DNA of 64,000 nt. Source: a virus. The DNA is taken from positions 1 through 64,000 of IMG/VR virus record IMGVR_UViG_3300026557_000002; one strand, written 5' to 3'. The notes under the pieces are model-generated. The model was not told the DNA's origin. It did not search any database and saw only the letters and a list, made by a program, of their open reading frames with translations. This document shows, one piece after another, positions 12,912-21,376 of this stretch (the stretch's first letter is position 1; the number at the start of each line of letters is the position of its first letter). Position numbers and translations under genes: made by a program.

Positions 12912-13580
12912 GTGGCCGATAAGCTAGTACAAATAGAACCGGCTTCCGGCGTACAGAGATGGGCGCTAGCGTTCGTCGGCGGCAAAGATACAGGCGACCA
13001 GCCGAAGTCTTGTTTTAACTGCCCCTTCCTGTATATCAATCAGAAGCGATGCCAGATTCACGGGCCGGACATCATCATTGACCGAGTTACGAAAAACGGT
13101 CAGGTTTATACGCCTGTTTGTTGTTATCAAAAAGGCGGAACTCCTCTCGCGGTAGGAGATGACGTAGTCGTCTATAACGTCAACACGACCGGTGATAAGG
13201 CAGCGGACCAAACGGGTTTGGAGTGGGCAAAATCCCCGACTGGAACGAACTGTGGCGGATTCAAGCAGGGTGCAGATTGCGAGCACTTTGTTCCCGCTGA
13301 CGATAAGGGAATCGACGGGCTCTGTAAGCTGATGTCCAAAGAGCAGGACGAAGCCTCCGACGCAATGTCTGAGCACAAAGGTCAAAGCGTCGATTGGGAC
13401 GACTGTTGTGACGGGCACGAAGGCGAGAATATATCTTGGCGAGAAGCACAGAAGCTAATGCCAAACAAGGCCGAGTTGGGACTAGAACATTTTTTGAGTC
13501 CAGGACAAAATAACCCGGTTAAAAAAGAAGATTCCGAGTATGTACGCGCTCGAGCGATACGCAGAGCAAAACAGGAGTAG
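12912..13580 (+). CDS. Cysteine-rich hypothetical protein (222 aa)
   Basis: GTG start at 12912, one base after the previous stop. CFNCPFLYINQKRCQIHG, CCYQKGG, CGGFKQGADCEHF and DDCCDGHEG give many Cys/His suitable for metal or Fe-S binding, and an internal acidic region. No family recognised. Lies among small proteins ahead of the terminase. Confidence 0.6.
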   Translation: MADKLVQIEPASGVQRWALAFVGGKDTGDQPKSCFNCPFLYINQKRCQIHGPDIIIDRVTKNGQVYTPVCCYQKGGTPLAVGDDVVVYNVNTTGDKAADQTGLEWAKSPTGTNCGGFKQGADCEHFVPADDKGIDGLCKLMSKEQDEASDAMSEHKGQSVDWDDCCDGHEGENISWREAQKLMPNKAELGLEHFLSPGQNNPVKKEDSEYVRARAIRRAKQE

Positions 13581-13582
13581 TC

Positions 13583-13897
13583 ATGAAAGAAGTCCAAAAA
13601 GTAGATCATAAGTCGGTCGAGCCTGAAGCAGCTTTGGGTAATCCTGGGCGCTTTTCCGGTAACGGCGGTCTTAAGGCATCCGGCTTAAAGCAAGCCGAGA
13701 CAGAGAATACCACATCCGACGGAGGTTCCGATTTGGAGTCTCTAAGGCAGGGTTCGAAGCCTAAGCCTGAAGCCGTACGAGAAGTTAAGGAAGACACTTC
13801 CTGTGGACCTCGCGCCCGCAAGGCGTGGCAGGCGGCAAATGGCGATGAGGGAGTTTCTCGTCACAGTAACATCGCGAAAGAAGACGCAGCGATTTAA
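13583..13897 (+). CDS. Hypothetical polar protein (104 aa)
   Basis: MKEVQKVDHKSVEPEAALGN..., Ser/Lys/Glu/Gly-rich and probably disordered, similar in character to 3678-4034. Ends RHSNIAKEDAAI. Starts two bases after the previous stop. Unknown function. Confidence 0.55.
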   Translation: MKEVQKVDHKSVEPEAALGNPGRFSGNGGLKASGLKQAETENTTSDGGSDLESLRQGSKPKPEAVREVKEDTSCGPRARKAWQAANGDEGVSRHSNIAKEDAAI

Positions 13898-13900
13898 GGA

Positions 13901-14170
13901 ATGAACATGGAAGGCAAATCTCCAGTAGCGCACCACGGATTCACGCATACCACCGTCCACCACCATGCGGACGGGTCGCACACAATCCAGCACCACCACC
14001 ACGAAGGTCCACACAAGGACATTCATCACGCAGTCGCGGACCACGACGGAATGATTGACTCGATGATGGATCACACCTCCGCTCCTAATCTCGGTGAAAC
14101 ACAGGCCAATGCTGGGCCGCAGGCCGCTCCCGCGGGTATCCCCGGCGCCGCACCAGCCGCAGGAGCCTAA
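13901..14170 (+). CDS. Histidine-rich protein (89 aa)
   Basis: Residues about 8-56 contain roughly 20 His, in runs such as VHHHADGSHTIQHHHHEG, and regular His/Asp spacing, then an Ala/Pro-rich tail. This suggests metal binding or pH-sensitive charge, but no known family is evident. Its frame is interlocked with neighbours on both sides (3 nt gap before, next ATG one base after the stop). Confidence 0.6.
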   Translation: MNMEGKSPVAHHGFTHTTVHHHADGSHTIQHHHHEGPHKDIHHAVADHDGMIDSMMDHTSAPNLGETQANAGPQAAPAGIPGAAPAAGA

Positions 14171-14171
14171 G

Positions 14172-14360
14172 ATGGCAAAGCACAACGTAAGTCTTTATCG
14201 TGCTATGCACCACCTCCGAAAAGGAGGCCTTCATCGCGCGCTGGGAATTTCAGAGGACAAATCAATTCCATCAGAAAAATTAGAGATTCATCCAGACGAT
14301 AGTGCGCATTTGAAGCACATGAAGTCCTTCGCAAAAACAATGGGCGGGTTCAAGCACTAA
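14172..14360 (+). CDS. Small hypothetical protein (62 aa)
   Basis: ATG at 14172 (MAKHNVSLYRAMHHLRKGGL...) immediately after the previous stop; an upstream in-frame ATG at 14094 would lie inside the His-rich gene and is less likely. LHRALGI and HLKHMKSFAKTMGGF are repeated helix-like segments. Unknown function. Confidence 0.6.
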   Translation: MAKHNVSLYRAMHHLRKGGLHRALGISEDKSIPSEKLEIHPDDSAHLKHMKSFAKTMGGFKH

Positions 14361-14629
14361 TGATTCTGAAGGACAAAGTAGCCAAGGTTCTCGAGAGCGG
14401 AATATTTACCCCAGTTTATCACGCGTTCGGTGGGCTGAGCGAATTTTGGGCCGTTGTTTTTGGCTCCGCCGCTATTATCCTAGCCTTCAGAGGCAAACTT
14501 GATCCTAACTTTGCTCTGGCAATTACTGCGATTCAGGGGTTGCTTTGCGCTCATGACGCGCTAGATGATTACCACGCTCGTCAGACGCAAAACACGACCA
14601 TCGTAAACGATATAAGTATTCAGAAGTAG
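14360..14629 (+). CDS. Membrane protein, holin-like (89 aa)
   Basis: MILKDKVAKVLESGIF..., hydrophobic spans around residues 26-44 (FWAVVFGSAAIILAF) and 50-66 (FALAITAIQGLLCA), then a polar tail. The start overlaps the previous stop (TAATG). Compatible with a class II holin or another phage membrane protein. Confidence 0.55.
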   Translation: MILKDKVAKVLESGIFTPVYHAFGGLSEFWAVVFGSAAIILAFRGKLDPNFALAITAIQGLLCAHDALDDYHARQTQNTTIVNDISIQK

Positions 14630-14683
14630 GCAACTCGCTCCGAACACGGCATCACGCGCGACGCCAGACCCAAGGTAAGCAGC

Positions 14684-15400
14684 ATGAAAATAATTCGCGG
14701 ATTGCTACTAGTAGCACTCTTGGTTTTTGGAAGCGTGCCTACTTATGCAAATAAGAAGCATCAAACAGCGATGCTGTCGACTTTCGTTCTGTACGGTAAT
14801 TCCGCACAAGCCCAAGTTGTTGGTAAGCCTCTGTGTACAGCCTTCGTTTATAAGAAGGCGCCAGACGGCTATTACCTGATGACGGCCGGACATTGCTTCG
14901 TCGGAAACGGCGCGCCCCCGGATGTGACTTACTCAGTCGTCAGCGGTCAGATTACAGACAAGCCAGACTATCAGCCCGTCGAACTTCTAAATGCTGTTGA
15001 CGACGGCAAGATGGATGTTGCAGAAGTTCACTTGAAGACTTTGAAGCAGTATCCGATCTTGGAGTTGCAAGACGCCCCAGTAGCGATCGATGACAAAGTT
15101 TTCTATGTCGGCTATCCGGAGATGATTACTCAGGCGGTTTACACCGGACGAGTGGGTAGTCAAATAATCCCGAAATCATGTGACGACGTAGACGGCGATC
15201 TTTGCACCGGACGATTTTTGGTGCAAACAGGCGGTGGCCCAGGAGCCAGCGGCTCCCCGGTTATGAGCGAGAGAACTGGAAAGGTAGTCGGAATTTTAGA
15301 AGGGCATGTTTTTGAAAATGGCGTAGTCGTAGTTCCTTCTCCCGCAATCGACGGGTATTATGCGCGAGTCGGACACGCAGTAAAACCAAAAAACGAATAA
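14684..15400 (+). CDS. Secreted trypsin-like serine protease
   Basis: 238 aa with a signal peptide (MKIIRGLLLVALLVFGSVPT, probable cleavage after TYA). The chymotrypsin-fold triad is visible: TAGHC (His about 69), KMDVAEV (Asp about 110) and GGPGASGSPV (Ser about 189, GxSGSP). Several Cys could form disulfides after export. Exported S1-type proteases are unusual in phage structural regions; it might degrade host envelope proteins, process virion proteins during release or serve lysogens. AAGGTAAGCAGC precedes the ATG. Confidence 0.85.
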   Translation: MKIIRGLLLVALLVFGSVPTYANKKHQTAMLSTFVLYGNSAQAQVVGKPLCTAFVYKKAPDGYYLMTAGHCFVGNGAPPDVTYSVVSGQITDKPDYQPVELLNAVDDGKMDVAEVHLKTLKQYPILELQDAPVAIDDKVFYVGYPEMITQAVYTGRVGSQIIPKSCDDVDGDLCTGRFLVQTGGGPGASGSPVMSERTGKVVGILEGHVFENGVVVVPSPAIDGYYARVGHAVKPKNE

Positions 15401-15417
15401 AGCGAGGAGATAACCCG

Positions 15418-15513
15418 ATGCTACTTGTCGCCGGCTGTTTTGTATCCATGTTTGCTTTTGGATTTTTGTTCGGCCTGGGTTTTCAACTCGCAAAGAAAGT
15501 CATTAAAGCATAA
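15418..15513 (+). CDS. Tiny membrane peptide (31 aa)
   Basis: A strong GAGGAGA site precedes the ATG. MLLVAGCFVSMFAFGFLFGL is a single membrane span followed by a basic tail QLAKKVIKA. Lies directly after the protease, possibly a lysis or membrane partner. Function unknown. Confidence 0.6.
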   Translation: MLLVAGCFVSMFAFGFLFGLGFQLAKKVIKA

Positions 15514-15521
15514 GAGGACGT

Positions 15522-15770
15522 ATGGCAACCAACTCAGTCGAAGCCACGCTAGCCGGCGCCAAGAGCGCCTTGGCTAATGCAAACAAGTTCACGCAGAGCG
15601 TAACCGGTAACGCCACAGACGCTTTCGCTCCAAAGAAGCCAACGGCCCCCAAGATTCCTCAGACTCACAGAGAGGCGCCGTATTCTCTAGCCCGCCAGGC
15701 TCGCGAGACCGGCGAAGGCGTCAAGAATAGGATGGAGAACGAGAACGCAGGTCTCAAGACTCTAGAATAA
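15522..15770 (+). CDS. Hypothetical protein (82 aa)
   Basis: MATNSVEATLAGAKSALANA..., helical N-terminus, a Pro/Lys centre, and a tail with APYSLARQARETGEG, echoing the xIARxAR motif at 3171 and 12728. GAGGACG precedes the ATG. Immediately upstream of the terminase. Might be a small packaging factor, but nothing proves it. Confidence 0.55.
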   Translation: MATNSVEATLAGAKSALANANKFTQSVTGNATDAFAPKKPTAPKIPQTHREAPYSLARQARETGEGVKNRMENENAGLKTLE

Positions 15771-15791
15771 GTTCAATAGAATGGGATTTCA

Positions 15792-17999
15792 ATGCCCTTT
15801 ACCGACCGAGAGAAGAAAGCAAATCAGCGAGCCCGACAAAAAGGTTTGCCAGAACCGTATCAAACAGGATCTATTCCGTCCGCCGCGAGTATAGAAGAAC
15901 GTCTCGGTCAACATGAGCAGGATCTAGCTTTCGCTTTACAGCAGGATGCGCAGCCCGCCTTTTATAAAAGTGAGTGCCGTCCTTGCGTCAAGCTTCTAGC
16001 AATCTACGAAGGCCTAGCTCTCCAAGAAGAGGAAGAAGACGAGAGCGAAGATGACACCGAAGTCAAGAAGAGAAAGAGAGTAGCCAAGAATACCAAGGGT
16101 CCGAATCCGTCCATTACTAAAATCACGATTCCGGAAATCGAACGCTTGAACGATGCGATTGATCCCAGCGTTGACGAAATTGTTTCATTTCGCCGTTGGC
16201 TTGATCTCCGAGACAAAGCCCGCAAGGATCTTTACTGGCTTTGTAAGATGCTTGGCAAAGATTTATTTCCTGACGTTCATCAAGTGATCTGCGATCAATT
16301 CGTTTCAAAGAGTTTTGACGGGATGTATCATAAGAATTATACGCTGGGGCAATTCCACCGTATGATTGATGCTCAGATCCGCATAGATGCATCAGGTAAT
16401 CCGACAAAAGAAATGATGTTGTTGGACTCCCGTGGCTTCTATAAGTCAACGATCAACGGTATCGATTGCGTCAGCTGGCACATTAATTGCCCCGACGCAC
16501 ACATTTTTATTCTGACGGGCGAGTACAAACTTGCGGTTCAGTTCTTGCAAGAAATCAAGGATTACTATTATTTCGCCAAGGGCTCTGAACCCAGCCCCTT
16601 TCATCTTTTGTTTCCTGAGTACGTACTAACAGGCGTCAAAGGCACGTCTAAGCAGCCTATGAAGTGTCCTGCTCGAGTCCTAAAACAGAAGGGCAACAGC
16701 CTCTGGGTTAACGCTATTGTGGCGAACCTGTCTGGTTGGCACTGCGATATCAAGAAAGGCGATGATATCGTCACCGACGAGAACTCGAATAATGATGACG
16801 CTCGTGCGTCCATCAAATCTAAGTACGACGGAACCGACGACCTTCTAGACCCGCACGGATTCTCGGATCACATCGGCACCAGATACTTTTCATCGGACTG
16901 GTACGGCACGCGCCTCCAGCCTGACGAGGATACGAAAGAATTAGCCTCTATCAAGTATTTCAAGCGTGGGTGCTGGACCGTAAAGCCGGAGTACCGCGAC
17001 ACCTCGTTAAAGATGCTGACGTTCGAGATGGTCAATCTGACCTTCCCGCAACTTGGCAAGACGCCCAGAGAAGCGTTTAATAAACTCCGTCAGAAGCTAT
17101 TGAAGAAGGCGGATAAGAAGAATAAGAACCCATATCGCGCGTTCTGCAACCAGCAGTTGAATGAGCCTACGGATGACAACGAGGATTCGGGTTTCGTCAT
17201 TCACTTCAGTAAAGAAGTGATTAACGCGCACACCCATCCAGCCCAAGCGGTTCCTGTAGACGGAGAGGTTTTCATTCTGTGGGACTGGGCTTTGTCTGAC
17301 AAGAAGACATCGGATTATTCGGTCGGGATAGCGGTCAAAATTTATAAAAAAACGAACGGGCAGTACGCCGTTTATGTTCTGGAAATAATTTACGATAAGT
17401 GGAAAGACTCTGAACTAGTTCGCCAGATGATTGCTTTCTATAAAAAGTACAAAGGCTTGGGCCAGTTCAAGCGTATGTATGTCGAGAATTCTAACGGCGG
17501 CGAGTTACTCAAGACCGCTCTTCAGAACGCAGCCTACAAGTTGAACGCTTTAGATATGATGGGCGAGAATGTGATCTGCTGGATTCCGGTAGATACGCGA
17601 GCTAACGCCAAGCGTAACCGCATCAAGTCGATCGAAACCCTCCTAGACGATGACCGTCTAGATTTTGTAGACAGCTCGTTATACATGGAAGAGGTTATCA
17701 AGCAATTGACGCAATACACAGGCGAGAAGAGTACCGCGTTCCGCAAGGATGATATCCCGGACGCTTTATCGTTCCTCGTTTATCCTTTGCCAGCGATCGC
17801 ACTTCAGATTGACGTCAGTACTGAAGAAGTAGAAAAAGAAATGGAGACTCGTCGCCGGGAAGAGCAGAGCAAGGCGGCATATAAGCAGATGTTCGGCGGG
17901 CATAATCCTTTGCCAGCTAAGCCGACCTCAGCCGAGCCAGCACAAAAACCCAGAGACCCTCGTCTAGCCTTATTCGGCGGCAGCGGCTGGCGCATGTAG
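15792..17999 (+). CDS. terL: Terminase large subunit
   Basis: 735 aa, longer than the usual 450-600. An acidic/basic N-terminal extension (about residues 80-105) precedes the ATPase. Walker A-like DSRGFYKST is at about 212-220. FILTGEY and DIVTDEN are candidate following ATPase motifs. The C-terminal RNase H-like nuclease shows ILWDWALSDKKTSDYSVG (about 494-511), VENSNGG and DDIPDALSF (about 652). The protein pumps DNA into the prohead and cuts it. A homing endonuclease gene separates it from the portal gene. Confidence 0.9.
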   Translation: MPFTDREKKANQRARQKGLPEPYQTGSIPSAASIEERLGQHEQDLAFALQQDAQPAFYKSECRPCVKLLAIYEGLALQEEEEDESEDDTEVKKRKRVAKNTKGPNPSITKITIPEIERLNDAIDPSVDEIVSFRRWLDLRDKARKDLYWLCKMLGKDLFPDVHQVICDQFVSKSFDGMYHKNYTLGQFHRMIDAQIRIDASGNPTKEMMLLDSRGFYKSTINGIDCVSWHINCPDAHIFILTGEYKLAVQFLQEIKDYYYFAKGSEPSPFHLLFPEYVLTGVKGTSKQPMKCPARVLKQKGNSLWVNAIVANLSGWHCDIKKGDDIVTDENSNNDDARASIKSKYDGTDDLLDPHGFSDHIGTRYFSSDWYGTRLQPDEDTKELASIKYFKRGCWTVKPEYRDTSLKMLTFEMVNLTFPQLGKTPREAFNKLRQKLLKKADKKNKNPYRAFCNQQLNEPTDDNEDSGFVIHFSKEVINAHTHPAQAVPVDGEVFILWDWALSDKKTSDYSVGIAVKIYKKTNGQYAVYVLEIIYDKWKDSELVRQMIAFYKKYKGLGQFKRMYVENSNGGELLKTALQNAAYKLNALDMMGENVICWIPVDTRANAKRNRIKSIETLLDDDRLDFVDSSLYMEEVIKQLTQYTGEKSTAFRKDDIPDALSFLVYPLPAIALQIDVSTEEVEKEMETRRREEQSKAAYKQMFGGHNPLPAKPTSAEPAQKPRDPRLALFGGSGWRM

Positions 18000-18038
18000 T
18001 TTCGCCTTCTGTTCGCCTAAAATAGTTTAAAATAAAGC

Positions 18039-18067
18039 TTGACAAATCGATAAAGTCGTGGTATACT
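18039..18067 (+). promoter_or_regulatory. sigma70-type promoter of the GIY-YIG gene
   Basis: TTGACA (18039-18044), 17 nt, TATACT (18062-18067): near consensus. The gene starts 78 nt downstream after a structured leader. Confidence 0.8.
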
Positions 18068-18097
18068 GGTTAAAGATGTTGTAGCTACAATTTGGTT

Positions 18098-18138
18098 GGG
18101 GCGGCCTTTACCCGCCCCGATCACCCCTGTAAAGGAGG
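18098..18138 (+). promoter_or_regulatory. Leader pseudoknot covering the ribosome site (copy B)
   Basis: Seven-pair stem GGGGCGG (18098-18104) / CCGCCCC (18112-18118) with 7-nt loop CCTTTAC (18105-18111), the exact complement of GTAAAGG (18129-18135), which overlaps AGGAGG. A competing local hairpin CCCCT/AGGGG (18124-18140) also includes the ribosome site. Same plan as 11052 and 24420 with different bases. Confidence 0.8.
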
Positions 18139-18144
18139 GGAGAG

Positions 18145-18798
18145 ATGTTCGTATATTTAATCACAAATAAAATTAACGACAAGAAGTACGTTGGTCAACA
18201 TTCTGGAGATGACCTTCAGAAGTACTGGCGTCGTAATGTTGTGTGGGCTCTTCATAACCAAGGGCAGAAGCGTTGTCTTTATTCAGCTATTAGAAAATAC
18301 GGTCCAGAAAATTTTGAGATCAAGCCTCTTGTTATTGTTGGGACAAAACAAGAGATGGATTATTACGAGCGCTATTTAATAGTAGACTTTGGCACGCGAG
18401 CACCGAACGGTTACAATTTGACGGATGGCGGAGAAGGAACCCCCGGTCACGCAGTTTCCGAAGAGGGTCGCCGAAAGATGTCGGTTAAAAGTAAAGGACG
18501 GGTTAGTAAATTAAAAGGCATTCCCAAGTCTAAAGAATCTAATCAGAAAAATTCAGAATCTCATAAAGGAAAGGTTCTTTCAGATAAACACCGAAGAAAT
18601 ATATCTTTAGGGCGGATTGGTAGCAAGCATTCTGAAGAAACTAAAAAGAAAATGGCGGAATCCGCCAAACGAGATTGGGAACGAAGAAGAGCGTCTGGCT
18701 ATATAGTATCAGAAGAAACTAAAAATAAAATGTCCGTCGCGCATTTAGCACGAAGACAAAAAGAGATTAATGCCGGAGAATCTGGAGCAACGAGTTAA
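18145..18798 (+). CDS. GIY-YIG homing endonuclease with NUMOD3 repeats
   Basis: 217 aa. N-terminal MFVYLITNKINDKKYVGQHS is the GIY-YIG signature (VYL...YVG); EMDYYERYLI supplies the later acidic residue of the nuclease domain. The C-terminal half is a series of NUMOD3 DNA-binding motifs (SEEGRRKMS, SDKHRRNISLG, SEETKKKMAES, SEETKNKMS). Inserted between terL and portal, with its last 29 nt overlapping the portal start. Own promoter and guarded leader. Likely cuts intron/HEG-less relatives at this locus. Confidence 0.9.
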   Translation: MFVYLITNKINDKKYVGQHSGDDLQKYWRRNVVWALHNQGQKRCLYSAIRKYGPENFEIKPLVIVGTKQEMDYYERYLIVDFGTRAPNGYNLTDGGEGTPGHAVSEEGRRKMSVKSKGRVSKLKGIPKSKESNQKNSESHKGKVLSDKHRRNISLGRIGSKHSEETKKKMAESAKRDWERRRASGYIVSEETKNKMSVAHLARRQKEINAGESGATS

Positions 18799-20878
18799 TG
18801 AACTCTTTATCACTCCTGCGGCAGAAATCACAGAAGAAAATACCCAAGTAGACCCAGATACAAATACCATACAACTGAATGACGAAGCTTCTGTTTTGCT
18901 CGTATTGCAAAATACCGAGAAAGCAGATGAGTATATTAATGTCCAGCAGTGGGCGAGCGGGTGGACAATGGCTGATCTGTTGTATCAATCGCCAGCGTCT
19001 CAGTCCGCTTTCGACGGCGGAAACGTCGGGCAGGCTTCCGTCCCGAAATTTATGGTAAGTAGTATCGTTTCTGCTATTGTTCCAAAAGTTATGGGCGGAA
19101 TTTTTTATGAAGATCCGCCGTTCTTGCTGCGTCCTCGTCCGTCCGTAGAAGCGGATGTTATCCGCGCCAAGACCGCGATATTCTCTTCTCAACTAGGCGC
19201 GATGCGTTTCGAAGAGCAGGTAGAGCGCACTCTTGATCAAGCCGCTTTGCTTGGCACCGGTATCATGAAGTGGGGGTATACCGAGCGTGTCAAGAAGATG
19301 AAGAAGTATAAGCGCAAGGGAGACAAGGTCTCCGTTGGCCAGCCGGAAGGCGGCGTCGCTAAGTTTGATTCTCCAGATTCTGACGACTTTGAAATAGAGT
19401 TTTACGACAAGATTATTTCGCATCCCTGGATCCGCTTTACGGATATTAGAACGGTTCTGGTCAATCCAGGCTGTCGCGTCGGCGACATTAGAGAAGCGGG
19501 CTGGGTAGTCTATAGAGATTATGCAACCTATTCTGACCTAGACAAGCTGCGCGGGTACGAAGGCTACGTCATCCCCGCAGAAGATGTTCTTAGACACGTC
19601 TTCGCTGAAGGCATTACTTCCGGCCCAGATAACATTACTATGACGTTGCCAGAAGGTATGCTTGGATATCTCCAGCACGCCCTACCTCGCAGCTATAAGA
19701 CGTCGGCAGATCCGAACTCGGCACCGATGGAGATGCTCGAGTACTGGGATGACGAGAAAGTCATTGTCGTGCTCTGCTTCAATGGGCATAACGTCCTGAT
19801 TCGTAATGAAGCGAATCCGTACGGAAAGATTCCCTTCTATAGCTTTAACTGGCGCAATATCCCCGATTGCTTTTATGGTCAAGGCCTAGGCCTATTGATC
19901 GGCTCAGAACAGATCGTTGAGCAAGGCGTCACGAACTTAGCGCTTGACTTACTAGCGTACGGGCTACAGCCGACCGCTGTACGCAAGAAGGGATTTAATA
20001 CTTTGACGCAGGACGTTCGTTGGCGCCAAGGCGGGATTATCGACGTTGAAGAAGACGTCGACAAGGCTTTCAAGTTCCTGCAGATGCCCCCTGTTCCAGG
20101 AGAGGCGTGGCAGTTTATCCAGCAGGCGCAGAGTGCTGGCGCATCCACGTCAGGCGCAAACGAACAGGTTGTCCAAGGCGCAGGAGCTATGGGCGTTCGT
20201 TCAACTGGTATGCGATCAGGAACCGGAGCGGCCGCGGTCATCCAGGCTAATGCATCTAGGCTCGATGGTCCGGACGGGCGATTTGTCCGTCAGGTATTCG
20301 AACCGTGGTTGTACCAGATGGATGATTTGAATAACGACCTTCTGCCAACGTCGGTTATTCGCGACGTTTTAGGTGAGGAACTTGGTCCGGCCTATATGGT
20401 TGATCATATCAAGTTCCGTGAAGCCAAGATTGAATACGAAGTTCTCGCGGGCGCGAAGCTCGGGGCAAAGAAAGAAATGTCCCAGGCTCTGCCTATCATT
20501 ATTCAGTTGCTGAATAACCCGACCTTCGTGGCTAATGCTAACGACGCGGGATATCAGTTCGACGCTCCAGCCATTTTCAAAGCGTTTACTGACGCCGCAG
20601 GTTGGAAGTTTAGCCAGAGCTTCTTGCGTAAGATGACTCCTGAAGAGAAACAGAAGCACGACGCTAATTCGCCGGCTGCTTTGCAGCAAGCCCAGATCGC
20701 GAACAATAATAAGCAGATGCAAGCCAAGTTTGAACAAGAACAGACTCTAGAAAATCAGAAGCAGCTCGGCAAGGCCGCTAACCAAGGCTATCGTACAGCC
20801 ATCGAGCACGCGACCCAGTCCGAGTTGCAAGAGGGCCAAGCTGGTAATACGGGCGAGTTCTCAGAAACGGCTTTATAG
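18770..20878 (+). CDS. Portal protein
   Basis: 702 aa, the size of portals in T7- and N4-like podoviruses. Position after terL and before the scaffold/capsid genes, helical wing-like segments, the Tyr-rich centre and Gln-rich C-terminus fit a head-tail connector (dodecameric DNA gate). The start ATG at 18770 (MPENLEQRVNELFITPAAEI) lies within the 3' end of the homing endonuclease gene. The Gly/Ser segment GASTSGANEQVVQGAGAMG near residue 460 resembles the flexible portion of such portals. Confidence 0.8.
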   Translation: MPENLEQRVNELFITPAAEITEENTQVDPDTNTIQLNDEASVLLVLQNTEKADEYINVQQWASGWTMADLLYQSPASQSAFDGGNVGQASVPKFMVSSIVSAIVPKVMGGIFYEDPPFLLRPRPSVEADVIRAKTAIFSSQLGAMRFEEQVERTLDQAALLGTGIMKWGYTERVKKMKKYKRKGDKVSVGQPEGGVAKFDSPDSDDFEIEFYDKIISHPWIRFTDIRTVLVNPGCRVGDIREAGWVVYRDYATYSDLDKLRGYEGYVIPAEDVLRHVFAEGITSGPDNITMTLPEGMLGYLQHALPRSYKTSADPNSAPMEMLEYWDDEKVIVVLCFNGHNVLIRNEANPYGKIPFYSFNWRNIPDCFYGQGLGLLIGSEQIVEQGVTNLALDLLAYGLQPTAVRKKGFNTLTQDVRWRQGGIIDVEEDVDKAFKFLQMPPVPGEAWQFIQQAQSAGASTSGANEQVVQGAGAMGVRSTGMRSGTGAAAVIQANASRLDGPDGRFVRQVFEPWLYQMDDLNNDLLPTSVIRDVLGEELGPAYMVDHIKFREAKIEYEVLAGAKLGAKKEMSQALPIIIQLLNNPTFVANANDAGYQFDAPAIFKAFTDAAGWKFSQSFLRKMTPEEKQKHDANSPAALQQAQIANNNKQMQAKFEQEQTLENQKQLGKAANQGYRTAIEHATQSELQEGQAGNTGEFSETAL

Positions 20879-20900
20879 AATAGAAGTCTAAGGATAACCA

Positions 20901-21332
20901 ATGCCAGAAACAACAGAAAGAAAACCGCTTCTGCAAGACAGTTTGACGCAAGTCCAACGAATCGTTTTGGGGCAAACATACCATAGCCCCGGGTTCAATG
21001 TCGTCATCAAGTTGATTGAGGCCATGTGTGATGACGCCCTGGCGTATACCACAAAGCTGGATCCAGAAGAAGAGGGTTATGAACGCAAGCTAGCGGTTCG
21101 AACCCAGAGAGCCCGAAACATTAATGAAGCGGCTGCCATCCTTCGGGATTCTATCAAGTACCATCTTGACATGATCGTGAAACAGGATGCTGAAGAGAAT
21201 CAAGCGGCTGAAGCAGCGGTCGGCAGGGTAATCGGAATTCATTCAGCCGTAGGTGGTCAACCGATTGACGCCATTCAGAAAACGTTTGGTATTCATCCGG
21301 CAAAACCTGTTAAAAAGAAAGAAGTGAAGTAA
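20901..21332 (+). CDS. Hypothetical head-module protein (143 aa)
   Basis: MPETTERKPLLQDSLTQVQR..., with AAGGATAACC before the ATG. Mostly helical with acidic stretches, ends in KKKEVK. Between portal and scaffold-like genes, so possibly a prohead or connector accessory protein. No family recognised. Confidence 0.6.
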   Translation: MPETTERKPLLQDSLTQVQRIVLGQTYHSPGFNVVIKLIEAMCDDALAYTTKLDPEEEGYERKLAVRTQRARNINEAAAILRDSIKYHLDMIVKQDAEENQAAEAAVGRVIGIHSAVGGQPIDAIQKTFGIHPAKPVKKKEVK

Positions 21333-21376
21333 TCCCGTAAGGGCGTAGCAGAATCAATACTAATACAGAGGACACA

